Below are positions 1 to 8,450 of a DNA stretch of 64,000 nt, one piece after another. The notes under the pieces were generated by a model that did no database searches, had not been told where the DNA came from, and saw nothing but the letters and a program-made list of their open reading frames with translations. How positions within the stretch are numbered: position 1 is the first letter of the stretch; each line of letters begins with the position of its first letter. The position numbers were made by a program, and so were the translations under genes. The stretch covers positions 13,845 to 77,844 of the forward strand of contig DDSG01000180.1 of assembly GCA_002343325.1 (NCBI GenBank). The letters run 5' to 3'. This stretch comes from Phycisphaerales bacterium UBA2396 (GTDB lineage: Bacteria > Planctomycetota > Phycisphaerae > Phycisphaerales > UBA1924).

Positions 1-510
1 CAGCCCGAGCAGGGGCCGATCGTCCGGAGCCAGCGCGGCCACGACGCCCATGGGCTCGGGCACCGTGAAGTTGTAGTAAGGCCCCGCGACCGGGTTGTTG
101 CACCCGAGCACCTGCGCGTACTTGTCCGCCCAGCCCGCGAAATGGACCAGGCGATCGATCGCGAGCGTGACTTCCTGCTCGGGCGAGAGCGTCTTGCGCC
201 CCTTGGCCGCCTTGGCCGATTTGCCCCCCGTCGCGGCGATCGCCTCGGCGAGTTCTCGTCGCTTGCCCTCGACCATTTCCGCGACGCGATAGAGGATCTG
301 ACCTCGAAGGTACGCCGTCGCTCGGGCCCAACCGGGCTGGGCCCGGCGTGCGGCCTCGACCGCGTCGCGCAGGTCCTTCCGCGAAGCGCGGCACAGGTGT
401 ACGTCGCCCGCGTTCGTGCGCACTTCCATCGATCGGCCGCTCTCGCTGCGCGGGAACTTCCCGTCGATGAAGAGTTTGTACGTTTTCAGCACCGTCATGC
501 GCTCGCTCAT
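1..510 (-). CDS. Aldehyde dehydrogenase family protein, second of a pair (C-terminus beyond window)
   Basis: Only the N-terminal 170 residues are in the window. The ATG at 510 follows a GGTGGAG ribosome site and lies 12 bases after the stop of the upstream dehydrogenase, so the two are surely cotranscribed. The start YKLFIDGKFPRSESGRS is the usual ALDH entry strand. Where active ALDHs have PWNFP, with the Asn that helps form the oxyanion hole, this protein has PDDRP (residues 162-166), so that Asn is lost. The catalytic Glu and Cys would lie beyond the edge and cannot be checked. From memory, the pair resembles the two halves of ALDH16-type enzymes, whose second domain is a non-catalytic partner. 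Family membership is secure; the non-catalytic role is inference. Confidence 0.85.
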   Translation of the reverse strand, partial: MSERMTVLKTYKLFIDGKFPRSESGRSMEVRTNAGDVHLCRASRKDLRDAVEAARRAQPGWARATAYLRGQILYRVAEMVEGKRRELAEAIAATGGKSAKAAKGRKTLSPEQEVTLAIDRLVHFAGWADKYAQVLGCNNPVAGPYYNFTVPEPMGVVAALAPDDRPLLGL

Positions 511-522
511 GGTCGCTCCACC

Positions 523-2043
523 TCAGAGTTGCACGTAGCCCCGAAGCCCCTGGACCCCGCCCTCGCGGCCGAACCCGGATTCCTTGAACCCGCCGAAGGG
601 GCTCGCCGGATCGAACTTGTTGTACGTGTTCATCCATACCACCCCGGCCTTGAGCTGCCGGGCGATATCGAAGATCTTTCCGCCCTTGTCGGTCCACACC
701 CCCGCAGCCAGGCCATAGGGCGAGTTGTTCGCCCGGGTGATTGCCTCCTCAGGCGTTCGGAAGCTCATCACGCTGAGCACCGGGCCGAAGATCTCCTCGC
801 GGGCGATCGTGTGCGCCGGCTGGACGCCCGTGAAGAAGCACGGACGACAGAAGTAGCCTTTCGAGAACCCGCCATTGACCGATGCCCAGGGGTTCGAACC
901 CGTGGGCGTGCCGCCACCGACATGCAGGTCCGCCCCTTCTTCCGCGCCGATGCGGACGTACTTCTCGATCGTCGCGAGTTGCTGCTTGGAGTTCACCGCA
1001 CCAACGTCGGTGTTCTTGTCCATCGGATCACCGACGCGGAGGCTGCCCAGGCGGTGCCGCAGCTTCCTGACGACCATGTCGAGGATGGACTCCTGCACGA
1101 AGAGCCTCGACCCCGCGCAGCACACCTCGCCCTGATTGAAGTAGATGCCCGCGATGATGCCCTCGATCGCCTGATCGATCGACGCATCTTCGAAGATGAT
1201 GTTGGCGCTTTTCCCGCCGAGCTCGAGCGTCAGCTTCTTGCCCGTCCCGGCCGTCGCCCCCGCGATCTTCTTCCCCACCTCGGTCGAACCCGTGAACGCG
1301 ACTTTCGCGACGCCGGGGTGCGAGACCAGCGCGGCCCCCGTGCGCCCGTCGCCCGTCACGATGTTCACCACGCCCGGCGGCAGCTCGCACTCCTCGATGA
1401 TCTCCGCCAGCCGAAGGGCCGTCAGCGGCGTCGTCTCCGCCGGCTTGAGCACCACCGTGTTCCCGCACGCCAGCGCGGGACCGATCTTCCACGCCGCCAT
1501 CAGCAGCGGAAAGTTCCACGGGATCACCTGCCCGCACACGCCCACCGGCCTCGGCTGACGCCCCGGGAACGCATACGGCAGCTTGTCCGCCCAGCCCGCG
1601 TGATAGAACAGGTGCGCCGCCACCAGCGGCACGTCCACGTCTCGGCTCTCTTTGATCGGCTTGCCGCTGTCGAGCGTCTCGAGCACCGCCAGCTCGCGGG
1701 CCCGCTCCTGCACGCGACGCCCGAGCCTGAAGATGTACTTCGCCCGCTCGGCCCCGGGCAGCGCCGCCCACGCCCGCCCCGCCTTCTCCGCCGCCGACAC
1801 CGCCGCATCGACGTCCGCCGTGGTCCCCTGCGCCACCTCCGCCAGCGTCTGCTCGTTCGCCGGGTTGATCGTCGCAAAGTGCGACGGCTCGCCCTTGCCC
1901 ACACCACGGGGCGGCACGAACTTCCCGCCGATGAAGTGCCCGTACTTCGCGGCGATCGACACCTTCACCGTCTCGGGCGCCGGCGCATAGTCCCAGCCCG
2001 CTTTCGGAGTCGCCGTCGCCACGCCGTTGTCCTTCTCGCTCAT
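523..2043 (-). CDS. NAD(P)-dependent aldehyde dehydrogenase
   Basis: This is a full-length ALDH of 506 residues, expected to oxidise an aldehyde to the acid. The key residues are intact: PWNFP with Asn177, ELGGKS with general base Glu274, and GEVCCAG with the nucleophile at Cys308. The nucleotide-binding segment FTGSTEVGK is also present. It lies 12 bases downstream of deoC and directly upstream of a second ALDH. DeoC releases acetaldehyde plus glyceraldehyde 3-phosphate from deoxyribose 5-phosphate, so acetaldehyde removal is a reasonable but unproven role. The N-terminal sequence FIGGKFVPP...INPANE is like the first domain of ALDH16-type proteins, which fits the paired arrangement. Confidence 0.93.
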   Translation of the reverse strand: MSEKDNGVATATPKAGWDYAPAPETVKVSIAAKYGHFIGGKFVPPRGVGKGEPSHFATINPANEQTLAEVAQGTTADVDAAVSAAEKAGRAWAALPGAERAKYIFRLGRRVQERARELAVLETLDSGKPIKESRDVDVPLVAAHLFYHAGWADKLPYAFPGRQPRPVGVCGQVIPWNFPLLMAAWKIGPALACGNTVVLKPAETTPLTALRLAEIIEECELPPGVVNIVTGDGRTGAALVSHPGVAKVAFTGSTEVGKKIAGATAGTGKKLTLELGGKSANIIFEDASIDQAIEGIIAGIYFNQGEVCCAGSRLFVQESILDMVVRKLRHRLGSLRVGDPMDKNTDVGAVNSKQQLATIEKYVRIGAEEGADLHVGGGTPTGSNPWASVNGGFSKGYFCRPCFFTGVQPAHTIAREEIFGPVLSVMSFRTPEEAITRANNSPYGLAAGVWTDKGGKIFDIARQLKAGVVWMNTYNKFDPASPFGGFKESGFGREGGVQGLRGYVQL

Positions 2044-2055
2044 GCTCGGTTCCGA

Positions 2056-2973
2056 TCAGCTCTCGCTCTGGTCATACCCGGACGCGTACACCCCCGTCCG
2101 CATCCACCTCAACTGTCTCAGAATGTCGTTGCACAGCGCGCTGGCCCCAAAACGGAACAAATCCGGCGTCAGCCACTCGTCCCCCAGCGTCTCCTTCACC
2201 ATCACCAGGTAGTGCAGCGCCTGCTTTGCCGTGCGGATCCCCCCCGCGGGCTTCATCCCGACGCGCTCCCCCGTCCGCTCGTACCAATCCCGGATCGCCT
2301 CGAGCATCACCAGCGTCACCGGCATCGTCGCCGCCGGCTGCACCTTGCCCGTGCTGGTCTTGATGAAGTCCGCCCCGTGCTCGTGCCGAACGCCCACCTC
2401 GCTCATCGCCCGGATCGCCAGATCGCTCGCCCGCCGGACATTGTCCAGCGTCTCCAGCTCGCCGGTTTCCAGAATCACCTTGAGGTGCGCCCGCCCGCAC
2501 GCGACCTTGGTCTGCCGGATCTCCTCCGCGACCTCGTCGTACCGCCCGGCGAGAAACGCGCCGCGGTTGATCACCATGTCGATCTCGTCCGCGCCGGCCT
2601 CCACCGCCCGCCGAACATCTTCGAGCCGAACCTCCAACGGGTATTGGCCGCTCGGGAAACCCGTCGCCACCGACGCCACCTTGACCCCGCTCCCGCGCAG
2701 CGCTGTCACACACTCCCGCACCAGGTTCGGGTAGACACACACCGCCGCCACCTTGGGCAGCGTGCGGTCCTCCGGGTCCGGCACCATCGCCTTCCCGCAC
2801 AGCGACCGCGCCTTCTCCGGCGAGTCCTTCCCTTCCAGCGTCGTCAGATCCACCATCGACAACGCCAGCCGGAGCCCGGACGCCTTCGCCGACGACTTGA
2901 TCGACCGCTTCGTGAACGACGCGGCCCGCTCCCCCGCCATCACCGAATCCACACGCGGCGAATCAGTCCTCAT
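2056..2973 (-). CDS. deoC: Deoxyribose-phosphate aldolase
   Basis: DeoC splits 2-deoxy-D-ribose 5-phosphate into acetaldehyde and glyceraldehyde 3-phosphate in deoxynucleoside catabolism. The class I aldolase residues are visible: EIDMVIN with the catalytic Asp, FIKTSTGK with the Schiff-base Lys, and MKPAGGIR with the second conserved Lys. I start at the ATG at 2973 (MRTDSPRV), giving 305 residues. The longer reading frame would begin inside the upstream hydrolase gene and adds no family sequence. The start overlaps or nearly abuts the hydrolase stop, and the ALDH pair follows within 12 bases, so this looks like one transcript. The protein is longer than the roughly 220-260 residue bacterial norm, with extra sequence at the N-terminus. 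Confidence 0.93.
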   Translation of the reverse strand: MRTDSPRVDSVMAGERAASFTKRSIKSSAKASGLRLALSMVDLTTLEGKDSPEKARSLCGKAMVPDPEDRTLPKVAAVCVYPNLVRECVTALRGSGVKVASVATGFPSGQYPLEVRLEDVRRAVEAGADEIDMVINRGAFLAGRYDEVAEEIRQTKVACGRAHLKVILETGELETLDNVRRASDLAIRAMSEVGVRHEHGADFIKTSTGKVQPAATMPVTLVMLEAIRDWYERTGERVGMKPAGGIRTAKQALHYLVMVKETLGDEWLTPDLFRFGASALCNDILRQLRWMRTGVYASGYDQSES

Positions 2974-2981
2974 CTTCGATT

Positions 2982-3980
2982 CTAGTGCGCGCCGGGCGGC
3001 CCCTCCTTCGCACCACCAGCCCATGCCGCCACCACCTCACGCACCGCCTCCAGACACGCCCCCGCACGCCACGCGTCGTCCCACAGGTCCGCGTGCCCCG
3101 CCCCGGGGATCACCACCAGCTTCCCCATGCCCGCCATCGCGACCGCCGACGACTCCGCCGGGGGGCACACCCCGTCCTCTTCCCCCACCAGCACGAGCAC
3201 GCCGATCCCGCGTCGGTGGGCCTCGCCCGCCAACGCCCCGCGATCAAACCCGCGCCACCTCCACCCCACGCCCGCCCGCACCCCGCTCAGCCCAAGCGCC
3301 ACGGGCAGCGTGAGCCTCCAGGGCAGCCCCGACCTGTGCAGCACATTCCGCGCGGGCGTGTCGGGCCTGCGATACGGTGCCTCCGCGATCACACCTTTGA
3401 CCAGCCCATCTCGCCCCCGCGACGCCGCCGCCAGACTGATCCCCGCGCCCATCGAATAGCCGTACAGCAGCACTCCCCGCCCGTCCTCGTCCGCCCGCTC
3501 GGCAATCGCCAGCAGGTCCTCCCACTCCCGCGCGCCAAGCTCGCAGCGCCCGCCCGCCTCGCCGTGCCCGGGCGGGTCCCACACGACCACCCGGCCGCAG
3601 ACCCGCGCCAGGACGCCCACACGCCCCAGCATCGTCACCCGCGAATCGCTCCACCCCGGCGTCAGCACCAGCGTCTCACCCCCCGCCACGTCACCTCGAA
3701 CATCCCACACCGGCAGATCCACGCCACGACTGCGCACGCTCCACGTCTCGTACGCGCGCGGGGGCTCCATCTCCATCGGGTTCGACGCACGCCCCTTCGC
3801 CAGCGCCCACCCGTACCCGCGCCGCGGCGGCCTGGCGAGCATCCGCGCCGTCGCCCACACCCCGGCGGCCCACGCCACCCCGAATCCGACCGCGAAAATG
3901 CCCGCCGCATGCAGCACGTTCCACTGTACGCCCGCGACCCCGAAGCCAAAGCTAGAACCCCAGCAGGTTCTTGACGTCAT
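2982..3980 (-). CDS. Alpha/beta hydrolase, membrane-anchored
   Basis: The protein has up to 332 residues and an alpha/beta hydrolase fold. GYSMGAG is the nucleophile elbow with the active Ser, and GAGHADLWDD near the C-terminus supplies the catalytic His. A hydrophobic stretch at about residues 22-45 suggests an N-terminal membrane anchor or uncleaved signal. The ATG at 3980 overlaps the end of rseP by 29 bases; a GTG at 3917 would avoid the overlap and still keep the membrane segment, so the start is uncertain. The substrate cannot be told from the sequence. Position between rseP and deoC suggests cotranscription only. Confidence 0.82.
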   Translation of the reverse strand: MTSRTCWGSSFGFGVAGVQWNVLHAAGIFAVGFGVAWAAGVWATARMLARPPRRGYGWALAKGRASNPMEMEPPRAYETWSVRSRGVDLPVWDVRGDVAGGETLVLTPGWSDSRVTMLGRVGVLARVCGRVVVWDPPGHGEAGGRCELGAREWEDLLAIAERADEDGRGVLLYGYSMGAGISLAAASRGRDGLVKGVIAEAPYRRPDTPARNVLHRSGLPWRLTLPVALGLSGVRAGVGWRWRGFDRGALAGEAHRRGIGVLVLVGEEDGVCPPAESSAVAMAGMGKLVVIPGAGHADLWDDAWRAGACLEAVREVVAAWAGGAKEGPPGAH

Positions 3981-6075
3981 TGAATGTCACGACGATGAAC
4001 ATCGTCCCGATCAACGCCAGGCCCGCCAGCGCCGCCACGTTCTGGAATCCGATCGACGGCGGCCTCCCCGTGATCTGCTCGTACAGAATGAACAGGAACT
4101 GCCCCCCGTCCACGATCGGCAGCGGGAGAAAGTTCACCACCGCAAGGTTCACCGAGATCAGCGCCAGGAAAAACAGCAGCCACACCAGCCCGCGGTCTGC
4201 GATCAGCGTTCCCACGTGCGCGATCCCCACCGGCCCCTTCAGATGCTCCACCCGCACCGTGCCCTCAAAGAGCCGGGCGAAGGTCGCGTAGGTCATCATC
4301 ATCACCCGGTGCGTCTCCGACACCCCCAGCGTGAGCGCCTCCCACGCCGACCCGGCCTTGAGCACCGTCTCCTCGAACGCAAAGGCGCCTTCGCCCAAGG
4401 GGCTGCGCCACCCCAGCGCCATCAGGCCCCGAACCTCGTCCGACGTCATGCTCCAGACCACCGACCGCTCCCCGCCCGCGGGCGCCGGCAGCGAGAAGGT
4501 CATCGCCACGTCCGCGCCCGTCCCCGCAAGCGCGGCCGGTCCCAGCGCCTCTCTCAACACCGCACGAACGTCGGCGAACGTCGCGACATTGCGTCCGCCC
4601 ACCGCCGTGATCGTTGACCCCGGCACAATCCCAAGCCGAGCCGCCGCCGGTGTTCTGGGCTTCGTGCCTTCCGACAGATCCGTCAGCTCCGCCGGGGGGC
4701 GTGCCAGAAGCGTCGAGTCGTCGATGGTGTTCCCGGCGCCGAACCCGATCCGCCCCTGCCGATCGACCTTGCATTCCAGTTCCACCCGCTCACCATCGCG
4801 GAGCACCGCGACGCGGATCGTTCGCCCCGCGTGCCCCTGGATCTCCGCCATTCCCGCCGCCAGCCCCGGGTACTCCACCGCGCCGATCCGCGCGAAAATA
4901 TCCCCCTTGAGCAGCCCGCCTTTGTTCTCCTCCCCCACCACCTTCATCACGGGCACCAGGCCCAGCAGGTGCTCCACCACCTGCTTCGCGCCGCTCGGTG
5001 CGGGCACCAGATCCTCCTCGAACAGAGGCCTGGGCATCGCCGAGACACGCACCTCGCGCCCGTCAGGCCCGACGAAGGCGACCTCGACCGCACGTCCCTC
5101 CGACCGGCGAAACGCCCGCGCAACATCCGCCGACGTGGACGCCGGCTCGCCCCCAGCGGCAATGACACGCATGCCGGGCTCCACACCCGCGAACCCCAGC
5201 TTCGTGAGCTGCGCCGCGAACGCCGCCCGCGCCGGCTCGGCCTCGATATTCACGATCTCGCCCGACCGCGCGGGCTCGATCCCAAGCTCCAGCAGGCCGC
5301 TCAGCCGACCGACCTCCGGCACCACCTTGAACCGCAGCCGCCCCTCGACCCCCGCACGCTCCACCTCAAGCTCAACCGCCCGCCCGCGCCTCGCCATCGA
5401 CGAGGCCAGCACGAGATCGTTGAAGGAATTGGGCTTCTTCCCGTCGATCGACACCACCGTGTCCCCCGACCGAAGCCTGGCAGCCTCGCCGGAAAGCCCG
5501 AGCTCCCCCGCGTTCTCCGCGACCGCCTTGCCCGCAGGGGTGTACGCCGAGACGTCCCCAACCTTCGGCGGCATCGTCTTGAGCCCCGCGAAGAAGACCA
5601 CGATGAACAACGCCGCAGCCGCCAGCACGTTCATCACCACGCCCGCCGAGATCACCACCATCCGCTTCCAGGGGATGCAGGCCTGATACCCGTCCTTCTC
5701 CGCGCTCACCGCCTCGGGATTCCCATCCTCCTGCCCGAGCATCTTCACATACCCGCCGAAAAGGACCCAGTTAAGCCGGTACTCGGTGGGCGAGATCTCT
5801 CGACCTTCGTGCACAACCACGCCGCCCGCCCGCCGCTCGCCGGACGCCGCCAGTGCCGCGTACTCGCCGTCGCTCGAACCTCGCCGCAGCCCGAGCCCCT
5901 TCCGCCACGAGAGCACCGCCGGGCCGAACCCGATCGCAAAGGCGTGCACGCGGATCCCCGCCCAGCGGGCCGCCACGAAGTGCCCCAGCTCGTGCACGAA
6001 AATGATCGCCGTGAACCCCAGCACCACCAGGCCAAGGTCGGCCAACGTCGAGAGCACGCTCAGGATCGCCTGCAT
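3952..6075 (-). CDS. rseP: Site-2 protease, RseP/M50 family, enlarged
   Basis: This is an intramembrane zinc metalloprotease that cuts transmembrane regulators such as anti-sigma factors. HELGH (residues 28-32) lies in the first membrane segment and supplies two zinc ligands and the catalytic Glu. Near the C-terminus NFLPLPIVDGG is the NxxPxPxxDG motif with the third ligand. The region between holds PDZ-like segments, for example around SGDTVVSIDGK and PGSTITAVGG. At 707 residues it is much longer than the roughly 450 of E. coli RseP. The extra length is in the periplasmic PDZ region and in an insertion after the first membrane helix. No adjacent anti-sigma or outer-membrane assembly gene is visible, so its substrate is unknown. 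Confidence 0.92.
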   Translation of the reverse strand: MQAILSVLSTLADLGLVVLGFTAIIFVHELGHFVAARWAGIRVHAFAIGFGPAVLSWRKGLGLRRGSSDGEYAALAASGERRAGGVVVHEGREISPTEYRLNWVLFGGYVKMLGQEDGNPEAVSAEKDGYQACIPWKRMVVISAGVVMNVLAAAALFIVVFFAGLKTMPPKVGDVSAYTPAGKAVAENAGELGLSGEAARLRSGDTVVSIDGKKPNSFNDLVLASSMARRGRAVELEVERAGVEGRLRFKVVPEVGRLSGLLELGIEPARSGEIVNIEAEPARAAFAAQLTKLGFAGVEPGMRVIAAGGEPASTSADVARAFRRSEGRAVEVAFVGPDGREVRVSAMPRPLFEEDLVPAPSGAKQVVEHLLGLVPVMKVVGEENKGGLLKGDIFARIGAVEYPGLAAGMAEIQGHAGRTIRVAVLRDGERVELECKVDRQGRIGFGAGNTIDDSTLLARPPAELTDLSEGTKPRTPAAARLGIVPGSTITAVGGRNVATFADVRAVLREALGPAALAGTGADVAMTFSLPAPAGGERSVVWSMTSDEVRGLMALGWRSPLGEGAFAFEETVLKAGSAWEALTLGVSETHRVMMMTYATFARLFEGTVRVEHLKGPVGIAHVGTLIADRGLVWLLFFLALISVNLAVVNFLPLPIVDGGQFLFILYEQITGRPPSIGFQNVAALAGLALIGTMFIVVTFNDVKNLLGF

Positions 6076-6127
6076 AGACCGATCCTATCGGCCCGATCGC
6101 CGCATCGCCCCCACCATCGCGCCCGCC

Positions 6128-6163
6128 AAAAACAACCCCGCGGCCGCCTTCGCGACCGCGGGG
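6128..6163 (-). terminator. Intrinsic terminator of the redoxin gene
   Basis: On the minus strand an 8-bp perfect GC stem (arms at 6156-6163 and 6136-6143) is followed by TTGTTTTT. It sits about 40 bases after the redoxin stop and before rseP, and separates the two transcripts. Confidence 0.75.
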
Positions 6164-6203
6164 AGTCTGTCCGATCAACCATCGCGGGAAGCCCGCGGGT
6201 CGA

Positions 6204-6857
6204 TTACTTCTTGTACTTCACGCTGCAGCCGTAGGCCTTGGTCTCGGCCGTGGTGACCTTCTTGCCCGCGAGGATCTCGTCGAGGGCCTTGGTGACGTAG
6301 TTGGTCTCGCCGACCTTCTCGCCCGGGTTGTCGTCGATGGCGCCCATGTAGGCGACTTTGCCGTCGGCGCCGATCACGTAGCACGCCGGGGTGTTGCGGG
6401 CGCCATAGGCCTTGCCCGTCTCGCCGGACTCGTCAAGCAGGATCGGGTAGTCCATCGACCACTCCTTCTTGGCGTCCGCGTTGCGCTTCTGCCCGGAGCC
6501 CTGCGTCCCAGGCGCGTTGCTGTTGATCGCCATCACCACCACGTTCTTGTCCTTGTAGTTGGCGGCGATGTTGTTGAAGGTCTTCGTGTCCTTGAAGTGC
6601 TTGACGACGAACGGGCAATCGGCGTTGAACCAGAACAGCACCACGACCTTGCCCTTGAGGCTGGCCAGCGAGTGCTCTTTGCCGTCCGTGTCTTTGAGGG
6701 TGAAGAGCGGAGCGTCTTCGCCGACCTTCACGCCCGAGGCCTTGGCCGCTTCCTTCGTCCCGTCCTTGCCCTTGGCCGGCTGGCCGAAGCCGCCCGCCGT
6801 CGCGATCCCGACCGCCAGAACGCCCGCCGCCAACACCGTCATCAGGGTCTTCTTCAT
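6204..6857 (-). CDS. Secreted redoxin / AhpC-TSA-like thioredoxin-fold protein
   Basis: The protein has 217 residues and an N-terminal signal peptide (MKKTLMTVLAAGVLAVGIA). The ATG at 6857 is preceded by GGGAG and gives a clean signal, so the longer frame was rejected. The body is a peroxiredoxin-like thioredoxin fold: GEDAPLFTLKD, then KVVVLFWFNADCPFVVKHF with a single Cys at the position of the peroxidatic or first thioredoxin Cys, then NTPACYVIGADGKVAY. There is no CXXC. This matches the exported PRX-like group common in Planctomycetes; a peroxidase or thiol-redox role is likely but the substrate is unknown. The next gene upstream is a DsbD N-domain protein, also exported and thiol-related. 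Confidence 0.85.
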   Translation of the reverse strand: MKKTLMTVLAAGVLAVGIATAGGFGQPAKGKDGTKEAAKASGVKVGEDAPLFTLKDTDGKEHSLASLKGKVVVLFWFNADCPFVVKHFKDTKTFNNIAANYKDKNVVVMAINSNAPGTQGSGQKRNADAKKEWSMDYPILLDESGETGKAYGARNTPACYVIGADGKVAYMGAIDDNPGEKVGETNYVTKALDEILAGKKVTTAETKAYGCSVKYKK

Positions 6858-6968
6858 CGATGCACTCCCGCTCCGAAACACGGAGCCACTTGTCTGACCT
6901 TCGTGATCGGGCGACACGCCCGACCCGTACTGATTCAGCCTCAGTCCGAGAACGTCCCAGACTGTCCT

Positions 6969-7811
6969 TTAGTTCGCCACTTCACTCGGCACTTTGTTCT
7001 CCGTCACGCGACCCGCCGGCCCACCGGCCGAAACCCACACCGTCTCTTCGTACTTCCCGGACCGCTCGATGCTCAGATACCCCTGGAGTGGTGACTTTGC
7101 ATCTCCCCCCAATTCAAGTTCGAGTCGCTCGCCCGCACTCGATCCCCCCTCCAGCGCATTCTTCACCATGCGCGTCCCCTGCGCGGGCATAAACGTCAGG
7201 CGACTGGCACCCTCTACCCGGATCGTGGCACGGTCGCCCGCCAGGCGCACAACGACGGCCTTCCCCGACGCCTTCGGCAGTGATTCCCGGGCCTTGGTGA
7301 TCCGCCCGTCGCTCGGCCCGGTCTGCTCGCCCACGCGGAGCTTGACCTGCACCGTCTCGGACGCGAACTGGCACTCGTCGGCGCACTGCATCCACTCAAC
7401 ATCGAACGACAGCGTGTGCTCTTCGCCCGGCTTGGCGTCCTTGGGGATGCGCACCGGCACAAGAACCACCGCCTGCTTCTCATAGACGTAGTCGAGGATG
7501 CCGCCCTCGAGCACCTTGCGGGCCGGAGCGGGCCATTCCCAACTGCCGAGCTCAAATCCGGGGGGCATGCGCACGGCCGTGAACTTCGGGGGCTGCCCTG
7601 TGTCGTTCTGACCGTCCCAGTAGATGTGCCACGACCGCTTCATGTCGAAGACAAGGCCGATCGCGGTGGTCTGGCCGGGCCTGACCACGGCGTGCTCGGC
7701 GATCAGCGTCAGAGAGACGGGAGCGTCCGACGGCGGTGCATGAACCACGGCCCCGGACGATGCCGCCACGAGGGGGGCGAGGACCGCGAGCTTTGTTGTT
7801 CCCACAACCAT
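6969..7811 (-). CDS. Exported DsbD N-terminal-domain protein
   Basis: The protein has 280 residues with a weakly hydrophobic leader of about 25 residues. It matches the stand-alone periplasmic N-domain of thiol:disulfide interchange protein DsbD: SWHIYWDGQNDTGQPP near the start and EWMQCADECQF in the middle. The CADEC pair may be a redox-active disulfide. No membrane DsbD core or thioredoxin C-domain is present, so it must work with a partner encoded elsewhere, perhaps accepting electrons to pass to an exported substrate. The exported redoxin lies 111 bases downstream on the same strand. The ribosome site before the ATG is weak. Confidence 0.8.
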   Translation of the reverse strand: MVVGTTKLAVLAPLVAASSGAVVHAPPSDAPVSLTLIAEHAVVRPGQTTAIGLVFDMKRSWHIYWDGQNDTGQPPKFTAVRMPPGFELGSWEWPAPARKVLEGGILDYVYEKQAVVLVPVRIPKDAKPGEEHTLSFDVEWMQCADECQFASETVQVKLRVGEQTGPSDGRITKARESLPKASGKAVVVRLAGDRATIRVEGASRLTFMPAQGTRMVKNALEGGSSAGERLELELGGDAKSPLQGYLSIERSGKYEETVWVSAGGPAGRVTENKVPSEVAN

Positions 7812-7907
7812 CAGGAGATTGGACCCGTGAGGGTCCGCCCTGTTCCCGGCCGGAGGGCCTCTCGGCCCGTCAGACGTCCGCCTCGGCGGCCGGGTACTGT
7901 CTCCGCT

Positions 7908-8450
7908 ATGACTCTAGGCCTCCCACATATACGGATTTCGTTCGGATTGGTTCTGGCGTGCTTGGCGCTGGTCGGCTGCACGCCGGGCAAGACCGAGAAC
8001 GACGTGCTCAATGCGCAGATCAAGTTGCCGCAGTTCCGCGCGCTGGTGGAGGAGGCGAAGGGCTCGCCGAGCCGGATCCTGATCGCGGACGCTCGCACGC
8101 CGGACGAGTTTGCGGCGGGGACGGTGCCCGGATCGCGGAACGTGCGGGCCGAATCGGCGCGGCCGGATTCGCCGGAGCTGGTCTCGCTGTCGAAGTTCGA
8201 AACGATCGTGGTGTATGGGGCGGACCCGCGAGGCCCGTCGGCGCGTGCGCTGGTGAAGCGGTTGCTCGAGAGCACGCCGAGCCGAGTGCTGTGGTACGGG
8301 GGCGGGGTGCGGGAGTGGCGGACGTTCAAGCTGCCGCTGGTGGACAAGGACGGGAACACGGTGGCCGAGCCGGCGCCCGCGGCTTCGGAGGAAGAGAGCC
8401 AGGGGACAACGCCCGGGACCGAGTCCGGGCCGGAAACGCCTGCTCGCTAG
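7908..8450 (+). CDS. Rhodanese-like lipoprotein, catalytic Cys absent
   Basis: The 180-residue protein starts with a lipoprotein signal ending LALVGC, so it should be lipid-anchored outside the inner membrane. The rhodanese domain is clear: LIADARTPDEFAAGTVPGSRN, then a loop, then VLWYGGGVREW. In the active loop the usual VVYC is VVYG (VVYGADPRGPSA), so the sulfur-carrying Cys is missing. Sulfurtransferase activity is therefore unlikely and a binding or structural role is more probable. The C-terminus is a low-complexity Pro/Glu/Ala/Thr tail. The start at 7908 was chosen because the longer frame has no signal upstream. It is divergent from the DsbD-domain gene by 96 bases. Confidence 0.85.
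   Translation: MTLGLPHIRISFGLVLACLALVGCTPGKTENDVLNAQIKLPQFRALVEEAKGSPSRILIADARTPDEFAAGTVPGSRNVRAESARPDSPELVSLSKFETIVVYGADPRGPSARALVKRLLESTPSRVLWYGGGVREWRTFKLPLVDKDGNTVAEPAPAASEEESQGTTPGTESGPETPAR

Noticed and set aside
142..2985. 947-residue open frame on the plus strand
   Set aside because: It is antisense to the ALDH pair and deoC. Composition is Arg/His/Pro-rich as expected for the opposite strand of high-GC genes, and no family motif is seen.
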